This document shows, piece after piece, positions 9,598 through 17,894 of a stretch of 64,000 bases of DNA (its first letter is position 1; every line of letters starts with the position of its first letter). The notes below the pieces were generated by a model that worked only from the letters and a program-made list of their open reading frames with translations, made no database searches and had not been told where the DNA came from. Position numbers and translations under genes: made by a program. The stretch covers positions 29,662 to 93,661 of the forward strand of contig NZ_JABANE010000024.1 of NCBI RefSeq assembly GCF_012844305.1, read 5' to 3'. The DNA is from Flammeovirga aprica JL-4. Lineage in GTDB: Bacteria; Bacteroidota; Bacteroidia; Cytophagales; Flammeovirgaceae.

Positions 9598-10065
9598 ATG
9601 AGAGCAGAAAACTTAAACGAAACGAACAACGCTTTTCATCTGACCCTTGAGATTGTCAACGAACTATGGACAAAGACCTACAACACTGACGGAAAACCTG
9701 ATTGGTCCCATATTTTACCTTATTATGATGATAAAATCTATTTCCGCGATTCTATTCAAGAGATAAAAGGAATGACGGAGTTTAAGGCGATGACCGAAAG
9801 ACTTACCAAACGTTCAAAGGACCTTAAAATGAAATTGGTGAGAGTCATTCAGAAGGACAATGATTTCTTTTTGGAATGGGAAATGACGATCAGTTATAAA
9901 AAATATCCAAGTTCAGTGATGTACGGAGCAAGTCGCCTAACAATCAATAATAACGGGAAGATTATAGAGCAAAGAGATTACTACGATCTATGGGGTGACA
10001 TATTTGATAATATTCCACGTTTCGGTAAAGCGTATAGAAAATTCATGAAAAAAAAATTTGGGTGA
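9598..10065 (+). CDS. NTF2-like (SnoaL-type) protein
   Basis: The 155-residue protein has the helix-then-sheet pattern of the nuclear transport factor 2-like fold: a helical N-terminus, then YDDKIYFRDSIQEIKG, then a long sheet region with FFLEWEMTISY and ending DYYDLWGDIF. Such proteins bind small hydrophobic ligands or act as cyclases or isomerases. Its stop lies two bases before the ATG of the following dehydrogenase gene, so the two are translationally linked. It is probably the first gene of the operon that runs to 12627 or 13023. No catalytic residues can be named with confidence. Confidence 0.65.
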   Translation: MRAENLNETNNAFHLTLEIVNELWTKTYNTDGKPDWSHILPYYDDKIYFRDSIQEIKGMTEFKAMTERLTKRSKDLKMKLVRVIQKDNDFFLEWEMTISYKKYPSSVMYGASRLTINNNGKIIEQRDYYDLWGDIFDNIPRFGKAYRKFMKKKFG

Positions 10066-10067
10066 TC

Positions 10068-11027
10068 ATGAAAGAAAATGGAATAAGATTTTGGAAATAC
10101 TTCAGAGAATATGAGTGGTCAAATGTATATTCTATGTTGAAAAACAATAGAAAAGACCCCAAAATATGTTCATCGGAGTGTAAAGGGAAGTTGGTGGTGA
10201 TCACAGGTGCAACTTCAGGCATTGGTTATTTAGTGGCCAAAAAATATGCTTCAATGGGAGCAAACCTACTTTGTATCAATAGAAACTTAGAAAAATCAGA
10301 GCAGTTAAAAGCCGAAGTTGAAGAACAATATCAAGTGTCATGTGATTTTATGTTAGCCGATTTGAGTAATATGAAAGATGCTCACTCAGTCGCAGAGAAA
10401 CTAAATCAGATGGATGAACCTATTGATGTAATTATTCATAATGCAGGTGTTTTCTTAACCCAAAAAGAACTAACCAATGAAGGCATAGAAAAAGTATTGA
10501 TGGTACATCATATTGCACCTTTTATCATCAATTATAAAATTAAAAATAAACTTAAGGCTCAGGAAAAAGCTAGAATTATTTTTGTCAATTCTGAAGGACA
10601 TCGCTTTGCTCCTTGGGGTTTAAGATTGGATGATTTGAACTTCCAAAAAAGGAGATATTCAGGGTATGCAAGTTATGGCTCTGCTAAACTTGCTCAGCTT
10701 TTATGTATGCTGAAGTTTAAATCCTTTTATGAAAATTCAGGAGTGATTATCAACGCTATGCATCCAGGGGCTGTTAAATCAGACTCAGGCAAGGAAAATG
10801 GAAAAGTGTATCAGTGGTATAAGAAGAATATTTTAGATCGAAACTTAAAGCCAGCAACTGTATCAGCAGAAGCACTTTATCATTTAGGTGTATCAGAAGA
10901 AGTAGAGAAGATCAATGGAAAGTTCTTCAACCTGACTACTTTGGAAGAGCCAACTCCTCCAGCATTGGATCACGAAATAGCAGAACTCTTATGGAATATA
11001 AGTAAAACGATGGGTAGACTGAATTAA
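10068..11027 (+). CDS. Short-chain dehydrogenase/reductase
   Basis: ATG 10068 is chosen; a GTG at 10062 overlaps the previous stop. The 319-residue product carries the Rossmann TGATSGIG motif (residues 46-53), a NAG motif and the catalytic YGSAK (Y203, K207). The long N-terminal helix before the domain and the overall length fit the retinol-dehydrogenase-like SDR subgroup. It likely oxidises or reduces a lipophilic alcohol or ketone with NAD(P). The gene sits between the NTF2-like and CrtI-like genes with gaps of only two and one bases, which suggests consecutive steps of one pathway. Confidence 0.85.
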   Translation: MKENGIRFWKYFREYEWSNVYSMLKNNRKDPKICSSECKGKLVVITGATSGIGYLVAKKYASMGANLLCINRNLEKSEQLKAEVEEQYQVSCDFMLADLSNMKDAHSVAEKLNQMDEPIDVIIHNAGVFLTQKELTNEGIEKVLMVHHIAPFIINYKIKNKLKAQEKARIIFVNSEGHRFAPWGLRLDDLNFQKRRYSGYASYGSAKLAQLLCMLKFKSFYENSGVIINAMHPGAVKSDSGKENGKVYQWYKKNILDRNLKPATVSAEALYHLGVSEEVEKINGKFFNLTTLEEPTPPALDHEIAELLWNISKTMGRLN

Positions 11028-11028
11028 A

Positions 11029-12627
11029 ATGGAGACTTCAAAATATGATGCTGTAATTGTAGGCGGAGGTATAGCGGGGCTTACTTCTGCGGTGTATTTA
11101 GCACGAGCAGGAAAAAAGATTGTGCTGATTGAAAAAAATAATGAGTTTGGAGGCTTGGTTAGTTCTTTCAAAAGCAATGGGTTTCATTTTGAAGCAGGGG
11201 TTAGGGCATTGGAAAGTGCGGGTGTAATATTACCTATGTTGGATGATTTGGGGATTGAAATAGATGTAGTGAGAAGCAAAGTTTCTGTAGGAGTGGAAGA
11301 TCAAGTGGTGAGTATTGAAGATGAAGGTTCAATAGTTGAATATCAGAAAATGTTGATTCATCTTTTTCCTGAAAGTCAATTGGAAATAGAAGGTTTTATT
11401 TTGGAGATGAAAAGGGTGATGAAGCACCTTGATGTGTTGTATGGAATTGAAAACCCTGTCTTTAAAGACTTGAAGAGAGACGTGAAATATATTTTCAAAG
11501 AATTGTTGCCTTGGCTTCCAAAGTTTTTGCTGACTGTCAGAAAGATCAATAAGTTAAGCGAGCCTGTTGAAGCCTATTTGGAGCGGTTAATTACCAATCA
11601 GTCTTTGAGAGATATTATTTCACAACATTTTTTCAAAGGGACTCCTGCTTTTTTTGCAATGAGCTATTTCTCTTTGTACTTGGATTATTTTTACCCAAAG
11701 TTAGGAGTAGACCAATTAGTAGAGAAGTTAGTAGCAAAAATCAAAGAATACGGAGGAGAGTTGATCACTAATACCATGGTGACAGATATAAATGCCTTTG
11801 AAAAATATGTGATTGATCATAATGATAAAAAGTACTTTTATGATCATCTGATTTGGGCTGGAGACTTGAAAAATCTTTATGATCATATTTCAATTGAGAA
11901 ATTGAATTCCAAAACACAAAAGAACTTCAATGCAAAGAAACATGAATTTGATGCGACAAAAGGAAGTGAGTCTGTATTTTCACTCTACCTTGAAGTCGAT
12001 TTACCTTTGAGTTATTTCCGTAACATTTCAAATGGACATTTCTTTTATACTCCTAAAAGGAAAGGCCTCAATAAAATACATCGGGAAGAATTGAAAGAAA
12101 TACTTTTGAACTGGGAGGAGATCAGACGTCCAGTTTTATGGGATTGGGTGTATCGCTTTTTGAATTTCAATACTTTTGAGATATCAATTCCAGGTCTAAA
12201 GAATAAGGAACTAGTACCGCCACACAAAACGGGATTGATTATTAGTTTTATCATTGAACATGAGCTTTTTGTCAAATTGAAGAAAAAAGGGTGGTATAAA
12301 GCCTTTGTTTCAAAAGTGGAAAACACAATCATTCAGTCTTTGACCAACTCCATCTATCCAGAACTTTCAAGAAATATAGAAAATCAATTTTCTTTTACAC
12401 CTATCAGTTATAAAGAGCGAATTAATAGTTCTGATGGGGCAATTGTGGGCTGGTCTTTTGAAAGGAAAATTCCTGTGCCTCATAAAATTCAAGACTCAGG
12501 AAAGGCAATTTTATCACCCATTCCAGATATTTTCCTTGCAGGCCAATGGGCTTACAGTCCTGCAGGTGTGCCAATGTCTATTTTGACTGGAAAAATGGCT
12601 TCCGATAAGGTTTGTTCATTGAGTTGA
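11029..12627 (+). CDS. CrtI/carotenoid-isomerase-like FAD-dependent oxidoreductase
   Basis: The 532-residue protein opens with the FAD-binding Rossmann motif VGGGIAGLTSAVYLARAG and an acidic strand end IEKNNEFGG. It closes with a second nucleotide-contact region, DIFLAGQWAYSPAGVP, as in phytoene desaturases, carotenoid isomerases and retinol saturases (COG1233). Length fits the family. The gene begins one base after the SDR stop, so the two are surely co-transcribed. The substrate is probably a polyene or other isoprenoid-like lipid, which is inference. No phytoene synthase or cyclase gene is nearby, so it is not a standard carotenoid cluster. Confidence 0.8.
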   Translation: METSKYDAVIVGGGIAGLTSAVYLARAGKKIVLIEKNNEFGGLVSSFKSNGFHFEAGVRALESAGVILPMLDDLGIEIDVVRSKVSVGVEDQVVSIEDEGSIVEYQKMLIHLFPESQLEIEGFILEMKRVMKHLDVLYGIENPVFKDLKRDVKYIFKELLPWLPKFLLTVRKINKLSEPVEAYLERLITNQSLRDIISQHFFKGTPAFFAMSYFSLYLDYFYPKLGVDQLVEKLVAKIKEYGGELITNTMVTDINAFEKYVIDHNDKKYFYDHLIWAGDLKNLYDHISIEKLNSKTQKNFNAKKHEFDATKGSESVFSLYLEVDLPLSYFRNISNGHFFYTPKRKGLNKIHREELKEILLNWEEIRRPVLWDWVYRFLNFNTFEISIPGLKNKELVPPHKTGLIISFIIEHELFVKLKKKGWYKAFVSKVENTIIQSLTNSIYPELSRNIENQFSFTPISYKERINSSDGAIVGWSFERKIPVPHKIQDSGKAILSPIPDIFLAGQWAYSPAGVPMSILTGKMASDKVCSLS

Positions 12628-12726
12628 TGCATTGAAAATTCTTCTTAATGTGAAATCAAAATCGTATTTTTAGAGAGAAATATATAACCATCAAAAAATA
12701 ATTTTATAACTATTTTCAACGAAAAA

Positions 12727-13023
12727 ATGTCAAATCAAAAATTAACCATAGTTGCAAAAATATTAGCAAAACAGGGAAAAGGTGAATTTGTGAAGAATGA
12801 GTTGCTAAAATTGATTGAAGTTACAAGAGCTGAGAAAGGATGTATCAATTATGATTTGCATCAAGATAATGAAAATGAGAACTTATTCTTGTTTTATGAA
12901 AACTGGGAGAGCCGTGATTTATGGCAACAACATATGGAAAATGAACACCTTGCAGAGTACATGAAAGCTACGGAAGATGCTGTGGAAGAATTTACACTCA
13001 ATGAGATGACGCATATTGCCTAA
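12727..13023 (+). CDS. ABM-domain (antibiotic biosynthesis monooxygenase-like) protein
   Basis: The 98-residue protein matches the dimeric ferredoxin-like ABM fold: a first strand LTIVAKILAKQG, EKGCINYDLHQD in the middle, LFLFYENWESRDLW, then HMENEHLAEYM. Members oxidise quinone-like or polyketide substrates without cofactor, or act as YgiN-like quinol monooxygenases. It lies 99 bases after the CrtI-like gene and ends at a strong terminator, so it may be the last gene of that operon or have its own promoter. Exact function is unknown. Confidence 0.75.
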   Translation: MSNQKLTIVAKILAKQGKGEFVKNELLKLIEVTRAEKGCINYDLHQDNENENLFLFYENWESRDLWQQHMENEHLAEYMKATEDAVEEFTLNEMTHIA

Positions 13024-13039
13024 CCTATTTGTCTCACAC

Positions 13040-13083
13040 AACAACAATAGCAACTTTAATTTATAAGTTGCTATTGTTGTTTA
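13040..13083 (+). terminator. Strong terminator closing the 9.6-13.0 kb operon
   Basis: A 17-base perfect stem: 13040-13056 (AACAACAATAGCAACTT) and 13065-13081. The right arm ends in T-rich sequence. Confidence 0.85.
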
Positions 13084-13106
13084 TAGATAGACATCTACTA
13101 ACTTTG
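13077..13106 (+). promoter_or_regulatory. Bacteroidota-type promoter for the DUF3050 gene
   Basis: TTG at 13077-13079, a 19-base spacer and TAACTTTG at 13099-13106 fit the Bacteroidota -33/-7 pattern. The -33 part overlaps the upstream terminator arm. Transcription would start about 45-50 bases before ATG 13162. Confidence 0.6.
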
Positions 13107-13161
13107 CACCATCAAAATCAGCAAGGATTCATTATCTAAACTCATAACAAACAAACTTAGT

Positions 13162-13950
13162 ATGATGTACACTATTGAATACATTGAATCAGAAATTAAA
13201 TTACTGAGAGACCAACTGTCTAATCACGCACTATACAAAAACTTAAGAGAGGTAAGTGATATCAAAATTTTTATGGAAAACCATGTGTTTGCCGTATGGG
13301 ATTTTATGTCTTTACTGAAAGCATTGCAACAACAGTTGACAAATGTTGAATATCCATGGACTCCAAGTCCGAACCCTACAATAGCAAGGTTTATCAATGA
13401 GATTGTATGTGGAGAGGAAAGTGATGTGAACGAACTAGGCGAACCAAAAAGCCACTTCGAAATGTACCTAGATGCAATGGCTCAAGTGAATGCTGATCCT
13501 TCAAAAATGGAGCAATTGATAGCTTTCCTTAAGGAAGGAAAATCAGTAGATGTAGCATTAGAAAGAGCTTCTGTTGATAAAAGAGTTGCATCATTTGTTC
13601 GATCTACTTTTACAGTAATTGACACACATCAGACTCATCTTATTGCTTCTGCTTTTACATTTGGAAGAGAGGATGTTATTCCTGATATGTTCTTAGAAAT
13701 TCTAAAAAATGCAGAAAATCAGGAACAATACAATAAGGTTGTATACTATCTGAAAAGACATATTGAGTTGGATGGAGATGAGCATGGCCCATTGTCATTA
13801 AGAATGATTGCAGAACTATGCGGAGATGATCAAACAAAATGGGAGGAAGCATTAACCACAGGAAAAAATGCTTTACAAAAACGAATAGAATTGTGGGACG
13901 CTATCAATGATCTTATCTTAGCTCACCAATCAAGTGAAGTTTTAGTATAG
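13162..13950 (+). CDS. DUF3050 family protein (heme-oxygenase-like fold)
   Basis: The 262-residue protein fits the DUF3050 family: [15 protein letters not shown], then [18 protein letters not shown], then a PWTPSPNP segment and a late all-helical part with HETDEHG-like content ([14 protein letters not shown]). The conserved His and Glu positions resemble the metal site of heme-oxygenase-like diiron enzymes; no function is established. Start ATG 13162 is followed by a second ATG at 13165. The DUF4269 gene follows after nine bases, so the two are probably one transcript from the promoter at 13077-13106. Confidence 0.75.
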   Translation: MMYTIEYIESEIKLLRDQLSNHALYKNLREVSDIKIFMENHVFAVWDFMSLLKALQQQLTNVEYPWTPSPNPTIARFINEIVCGEESDVNELGEPKSHFEMYLDAMAQVNADPSKMEQLIAFLKEGKSVDVALERASVDKRVASFVRSTFTVIDTHQTHLIASAFTFGREDVIPDMFLEILKNAENQEQYNKVVYYLKRHIELDGDEHGPLSLRMIAELCGDDQTKWEEALTTGKNALQKRIELWDAINDLILAHQSSEVLV

Positions 13951-13959
13951 CGTTTATTA

Positions 13960-14484
13960 ATGACCAATTTCAAAAATATTGAATACCTGAAAGAGGGGAG
14001 TGACAGACAGAAAGAAGCCTATAATGCTTTGAGAAAATATAAAATTTTCGAACGTCTGAAATCTTACAATCCCCTCTTGACAGGAACTATCCCTATCAAA
14101 ATAGATTTACCTGAAAGTGATCTGGATGTGATTTGCCAATGCGCAAATTTAGAGCATTTTGAGTCTTTTTTGGTCGAAGAGTTTCAAAAAGAAAAACACT
14201 TTCAGCTTACTATTTCAAGTAAAGAAAATACAGGAGCTGTAGTTTGCAGTTTTATGATTGATGCTTTTGAAGTGGAAGTTTTTGGTCAAAATAAACCAAC
14301 AGAAGAACAGAATGCTTATCGACATATGTTGATAGAGCATTATTTATTAGAAAAAAACGGAGAGGCATTTCGTCAGAAAATAATCGCTTTAAAAGAGGAA
14401 GGATTAAAGACAGAGCCAGCTTTTGCAAAATTGTTGGGATTGGAAGGAGATCCTTATCAGACATTATTGAAAATTGAAATCTAA
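13960..14484 (+). CDS. DUF4269 family protein, nucleotidyltransferase-like
   Basis: The 174-residue protein contains LLTGTIPIKIDLPESDLDVIC near residues 42-62 and FEVEVFGQ later. The G-T-x(n)-SDLD pattern followed by another acidic strand resembles the active site of pol-beta-type nucleotidyltransferases, and this family is DUF4269. Whether it transfers nucleotides has not been shown, to my knowledge. It lies between the DUF3050 gene and the NADAR gene, separated from the latter by a hairpin element, so the two halves of this cluster may be transcribed separately. Confidence 0.75.
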   Translation: MTNFKNIEYLKEGSDRQKEAYNALRKYKIFERLKSYNPLLTGTIPIKIDLPESDLDVICQCANLEHFESFLVEEFQKEKHFQLTISSKENTGAVVCSFMIDAFEVEVFGQNKPTEEQNAYRHMLIEHYLLEKNGEAFRQKIIALKEEGLKTEPAFAKLLGLEGDPYQTLLKIEI

Positions 14485-14499
14485 GTTTTTGAATACCTT

Positions 14500-14544
14500 A
14501 GTACAAAGTCAAAAATAAATCATAGTTAATTTTGAATTTGTGCT
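14500..14544. repeat. Intergenic hairpin element, copy 3 of 3
   Basis: The 45-base element differs from the copy at 7083-7127 by only a few bases. It lies between the DUF4269 and NADAR genes and covers a GTG that would otherwise look like an upstream start for the NADAR gene. Confidence 0.65.
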
Positions 14545-14578
14545 TAAATACATTTATCACATTACACTATTCCAAAAC

Positions 14579-15424
14579 ATGCATTACCTATCTACCAATG
14601 AAGTGAAAGAAATGTGCTACAACAGCACTTATCATATCAAGGATTTTTTATTAGATCAGAAAGAAGTTTTTCCTTATCATATTAATGTCCTTTTTGATCA
14701 AGTAAAACAAGGTAAGGTGCGTCATGAAGGAATAACTGCTTTCGTTAGAAAAAATGCCTCACGATTGCATTTGGTAAGCAAAGAATGTGATTTGCTTTCT
14801 TGTACAGCTGAAGGATTTCCAATCAAGATACCTCAATTTCCTCATTTCAGAACAGCAGAACATCTTTTTCAATCCATTAAGTTAGATCCTGAAAAAGGAG
14901 ATGAAATAATTGAAAAACAACTGTTGATTATTGATCAAACTTCTGGAATAGGAGCACAGCAAGTAGGTGATCGTAAAGATGATATGAGAATGTTTTGGCG
15001 TTCACCTTGGATCATGAAAGATTGGGAAATGAGAGATCTTCCTTTTGAACAATACAAAGAAAAACACTGGGAGGCTCTTACAGCAATAGTCAATGGTAAG
15101 TGGTATGCCTTGCTGATGAAATTGGCCAACAACCGAAAGGAATTTGGGAAGGTATTATTAAAAAATGGAGCGGTGAAACAGTCGCCGATTGTTGAAATAG
15201 AATTGGACCAAAACAGTTCAAATACTTTCTGGGGGACAAAAATTCAAAGTAATGGTATGATGCGAGGGTTGAATTTAGGAGGGAAGTTGTTATCAAGATT
15301 AAGAGACCTTTATCGTTTGGAATTGTTGCAAAAGAAGGGCACTTTTAATTTATTGATAGTCAAGCCACCTTTTAATGTTGAAATCATTGGAGGACCAATA
15401 CCTGAAGTGGATTACAACGAATAA
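14579..15424 (+). CDS. NADAR-domain protein
   Basis: ATG 14579 is chosen because the frame's earlier GTG lies inside the hairpin repeat. The 281-residue product has NADAR hallmarks: FRTAEHLFQSIK from residue 90 (family pattern A-E-H-x-x-Q-x-x-K), MFWRSPWIMKDWEMRD, and a late NTFWGTK followed by GLNLGGKLLSRLRDL from about residue 214. Known NADAR proteins cleave N-glycosidic bonds, including removal of ADP-ribose from guanine and riboflavin-precursor damage control. An N-terminal extension of about 80 residues precedes the domain. The methyltransferase gene follows after six bases. Confidence 0.75.
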   Translation: MHYLSTNEVKEMCYNSTYHIKDFLLDQKEVFPYHINVLFDQVKQGKVRHEGITAFVRKNASRLHLVSKECDLLSCTAEGFPIKIPQFPHFRTAEHLFQSIKLDPEKGDEIIEKQLLIIDQTSGIGAQQVGDRKDDMRMFWRSPWIMKDWEMRDLPFEQYKEKHWEALTAIVNGKWYALLMKLANNRKEFGKVLLKNGAVKQSPIVEIELDQNSSNTFWGTKIQSNGMMRGLNLGGKLLSRLRDLYRLELLQKKGTFNLLIVKPPFNVEIIGGPIPEVDYNE

Positions 15425-15430
15425 TTAACT

Positions 15431-16150
15431 ATGGATCAAAAAGAAATCAATCAGAAAAATAAAGCAATTTGGGAGGCAAATGCCAAAGTGTGGGACGAGA
15501 AAATGGGAGAGAAAGGAAATGACTGGCACCTCCATTTGATTGCCCCTCCTACGGACACACTTCTAGACTTACAACCTGATGATCATTTATTAGATGTGGG
15601 TTGTGGAAATGGAATTTTTGCAAGGCGAATTACGGAGAAGGGATTCAAAGTGACAGCGTTTGATTTCTCCGAAGAAAATATCAAAAGGGCAAAAACACAT
15701 GGTGGTTCAGTTGATTATTTTGTAATTGATGCTACTTTGAGAGAGGAGCTACAAACTTTAGGAAATAGTTTTGATAAGGTGGTGGCGAATATGGTTTTGA
15801 TGGATATGCCTGACTTAAATCCTTTATTTAAGTACGTATCTGATGTATTGACTCTAGAAGGATCATTTGTGTTTTCTATTCAACATCCCGCCTTTAATTC
15901 TGAATTTGTAGACTTTCAAGAAGAAGGTCTATTGATAAAAAATTATATTAAAAATAGTACTTCAAAAGGGGTAGCCCTAGAAGAACAGCCGGAAGAACAG
16001 TTTTATTTCCATCGTCCTATCAGTGAATATTCCAAATTAGCATTTAAGTACAAATTTGTGATAGATGCTATTGAAGAGCCTGTGTTTGACAGAGGTGATC
16101 TGTTTTCAAAAATTCCACCTGTTATCATTTTTAGATTGAGGAGAAGATGA
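15431..16150 (+). CDS. Class I SAM-dependent methyltransferase
   Basis: The 239-residue protein has motif I LLDVGCGNGIFARRI (DVGCGNG at 55-61), an acidic loop AFDFSEENI and post-motif NMVLMDMPDL. The fold is the common small-molecule methyltransferase type, and there is no DNA-methylase (D/N)PPY motif. It follows the NADAR gene by six bases, so the two are co-transcribed. The substrate is unknown. A terminator follows about 160 bases downstream. Confidence 0.8.
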   Translation: MDQKEINQKNKAIWEANAKVWDEKMGEKGNDWHLHLIAPPTDTLLDLQPDDHLLDVGCGNGIFARRITEKGFKVTAFDFSEENIKRAKTHGGSVDYFVIDATLREELQTLGNSFDKVVANMVLMDMPDLNPLFKYVSDVLTLEGSFVFSIQHPAFNSEFVDFQEEGLLIKNYIKNSTSKGVALEEQPEEQFYFHRPISEYSKLAFKYKFVIDAIEEPVFDRGDLFSKIPPVIIFRLRRR

Positions 16151-16502
16151 TGTAATATATGTGCTAGAAATCTATATTTTTCAATCTGTAAACGATAGGG
16201 TGTAACGGAAGTTTTATATTTTGAACTTTAACAAGAGTATTTGAACTGAAATACTCTATTTTGATTGAAAAATGAAGGTCAGTATATGATTATTCTTATT
16301 TTTTGTATAAAAAAAGCTATCGAAATCTGAATTCGATGGCTTTTTTATTTTTTATTAAAGGAATGTTAATGTAAGTTAGTGTGCAGATTGGTTATTTTAT
16401 TGATATAGGTGCACAATTAAATTACGTAATTCTACTGACTTTTGTAGGAAAGTGCACACTTATCTCAAACGCTCAACACATTACAAACTTTATACGGAAT
16501 CT
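16151..16502 (+). promoter_or_regulatory. Intergenic region with terminator and leader of the TIR-like/STAND operon
   Basis: The 352-base gap first holds a terminator (16311-16347) and then the leader of the next operon. A GACTTTTG sequence at about 16438-16445 is a weak match to the -7 element TAnnTTTG. A similar GACTTTTG precedes the gene at 46635. No operator is evident. Confidence 0.4.
16311..16347 (+). terminator. Terminator after the methyltransferase gene
   Basis: AAAAGCTATCGAA pairs with TTCGATGGCTTTT around a short loop and runs into T residues. Confidence 0.8.
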
Positions 16503-17852
16503 ATGCATATTCATATTATTTGTGTGAATACAGGTGAAGAAAACCCTGACGATCATTTAGAATTAGGCTACATGATTTCAGATGCTCTACAAGTGGCATT
16601 GAAAGAAATGAAGTCACAGAATATACAAGTCAACGTTTCCTTTGGTGATAAAGCAAATGAAGAAGCTGATATCGCTATTTGGTTTGTTTGTGAAGCATCA
16701 GATATTCCTTTAACCGTAAATAATAATCAACAAAATTATAAGCTGTTCCTTAACAATTTAGAAGAAGAGCATCAACCTGAAGCTATAAAAAACTTACGCT
16801 CTTATCACCTTTCAAGATTTGATAACAGAATCGGTAAAGAAGTCACGCTTTCAATTCCTTTATTAGAAGGTTATAGAGTGTTTTATTGGTTGGTGATTTC
16901 CGATTTAGCCCTTGATATTTACGATGCCTTCAATCAGCATCATTATTCCAAGCAAGTTTTTTTAGGAGATACTTCTGATGATTTGAGAATGGAAAGGTTG
17001 CTTTTGAAAAGGGATCTTAAAGCTTTTGGTTTTGATATATTACCCAAAAAAGATTACCCGTGCCATACAGATTCAATGTCACAAATACAATGGGAAGACC
17101 TCAATGATGTAGAAATTGCAATACATTTAGCAGGAGGAAGGGAAGGTGAGAAAATAAATCATGATGCGTATTCGTTCTTAGAATGGCAAGAAAAAGTCAC
17201 AGAGACTTACGTGCTTCAAAATGAGAATAAAATAAAGAAGTTTGTATGGGTGCCACCCACTGTTCGTTTCTCAACAGATAAAAGAAAATTTTACATTGAG
17301 AAATTACTGAAAAATGTAGATGAACATGAGGCAACCTACACTTTTAAAACGGACTTAGAAAAGTTCAAGACTATTCTTCATGGAGAATTGAGCACTTACA
17401 GTAGAGGAGAAGATCCTAGTTTGAAAGACGATTTTGCTGCTAAGAAAGTGTACCTTATGTGTGACATTGAAGATACGGAGCACTCTGAAATTCTCGAAAG
17501 TAGGTTGTCGACTCTAGGGTTTGGCATTTTAAAATTGGGGACAGGACAGGGTGCGAAAATGATGAGAAGACAACATCAGAGACATCTGCAAGTTTGCAAT
17601 AGTACTATCATATTTGTTGACAAAGCACCTGATGATTGGATTTTAGCCAAGTTACAAGACAATTTACGCGCTTCTGGTCTGGGGAGAAAAGAACCTCTTA
17701 ATACCAAAGCCATTGTTGCTACTAATTATGGAATTGCATCGAGGTTATCTAAAATTTTAGACGGTAATCCACTTTATAAATCTGTCGGTATCTTCGTTTT
17801 TGACGATGTAATGATTTCCGATGATTTGCTTAGTTTTTTATCCTCTTTTTAA
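16503..17852 (+). CDS. Three-lobed TIR-like/DUF4062-like protein upstream of a STAND NTPase
   Basis: The frame opens at a GTG at 16452, but ATG 16503 begins a typical strand (MHIHIICVNTG) and is preferred. The 449-residue protein seems to contain three Rossmann-like lobes. The second (from about residue 148, QVFLGDTSDDLRMERLLLKR ... FGFDILPKK ... DVEIAIHLAG) has the DUF4062/TIR-like layout. The third (from about 313, KKVYLMCDIEDTEHSEI ... CNSTIIFVDKAPDDW) is again TIR-like. No classical NADase glutamate can be assigned. The nSTAND1 gene starts 42 bases later, so the pair likely functions together as adaptor or effector and switch. Domain calls are by pattern only. Confidence 0.65.
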   Translation: MHIHIICVNTGEENPDDHLELGYMISDALQVALKEMKSQNIQVNVSFGDKANEEADIAIWFVCEASDIPLTVNNNQQNYKLFLNNLEEEHQPEAIKNLRSYHLSRFDNRIGKEVTLSIPLLEGYRVFYWLVISDLALDIYDAFNQHHYSKQVFLGDTSDDLRMERLLLKRDLKAFGFDILPKKDYPCHTDSMSQIQWEDLNDVEIAIHLAGGREGEKINHDAYSFLEWQEKVTETYVLQNENKIKKFVWVPPTVRFSTDKRKFYIEKLLKNVDEHEATYTFKTDLEKFKTILHGELSTYSRGEDPSLKDDFAAKKVYLMCDIEDTEHSEILESRLSTLGFGILKLGTGQGAKMMRRQHQRHLQVCNSTIIFVDKAPDDWILAKLQDNLRASGLGRKEPLNTKAIVATNYGIASRLSKILDGNPLYKSVGIFVFDDVMISDDLLSFLSSF

Positions 17853-17894
17853 CTTTATTGTTGTAATTTAACGTTTTCTTTACGTTTACTTTCT

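Noticed and set aside
9598..12627. A carotenoid biosynthesis cluster
   Set aside because: Only a CrtI-like oxidoreductase is present; no phytoene synthase, cyclase or hydroxylase is nearby.
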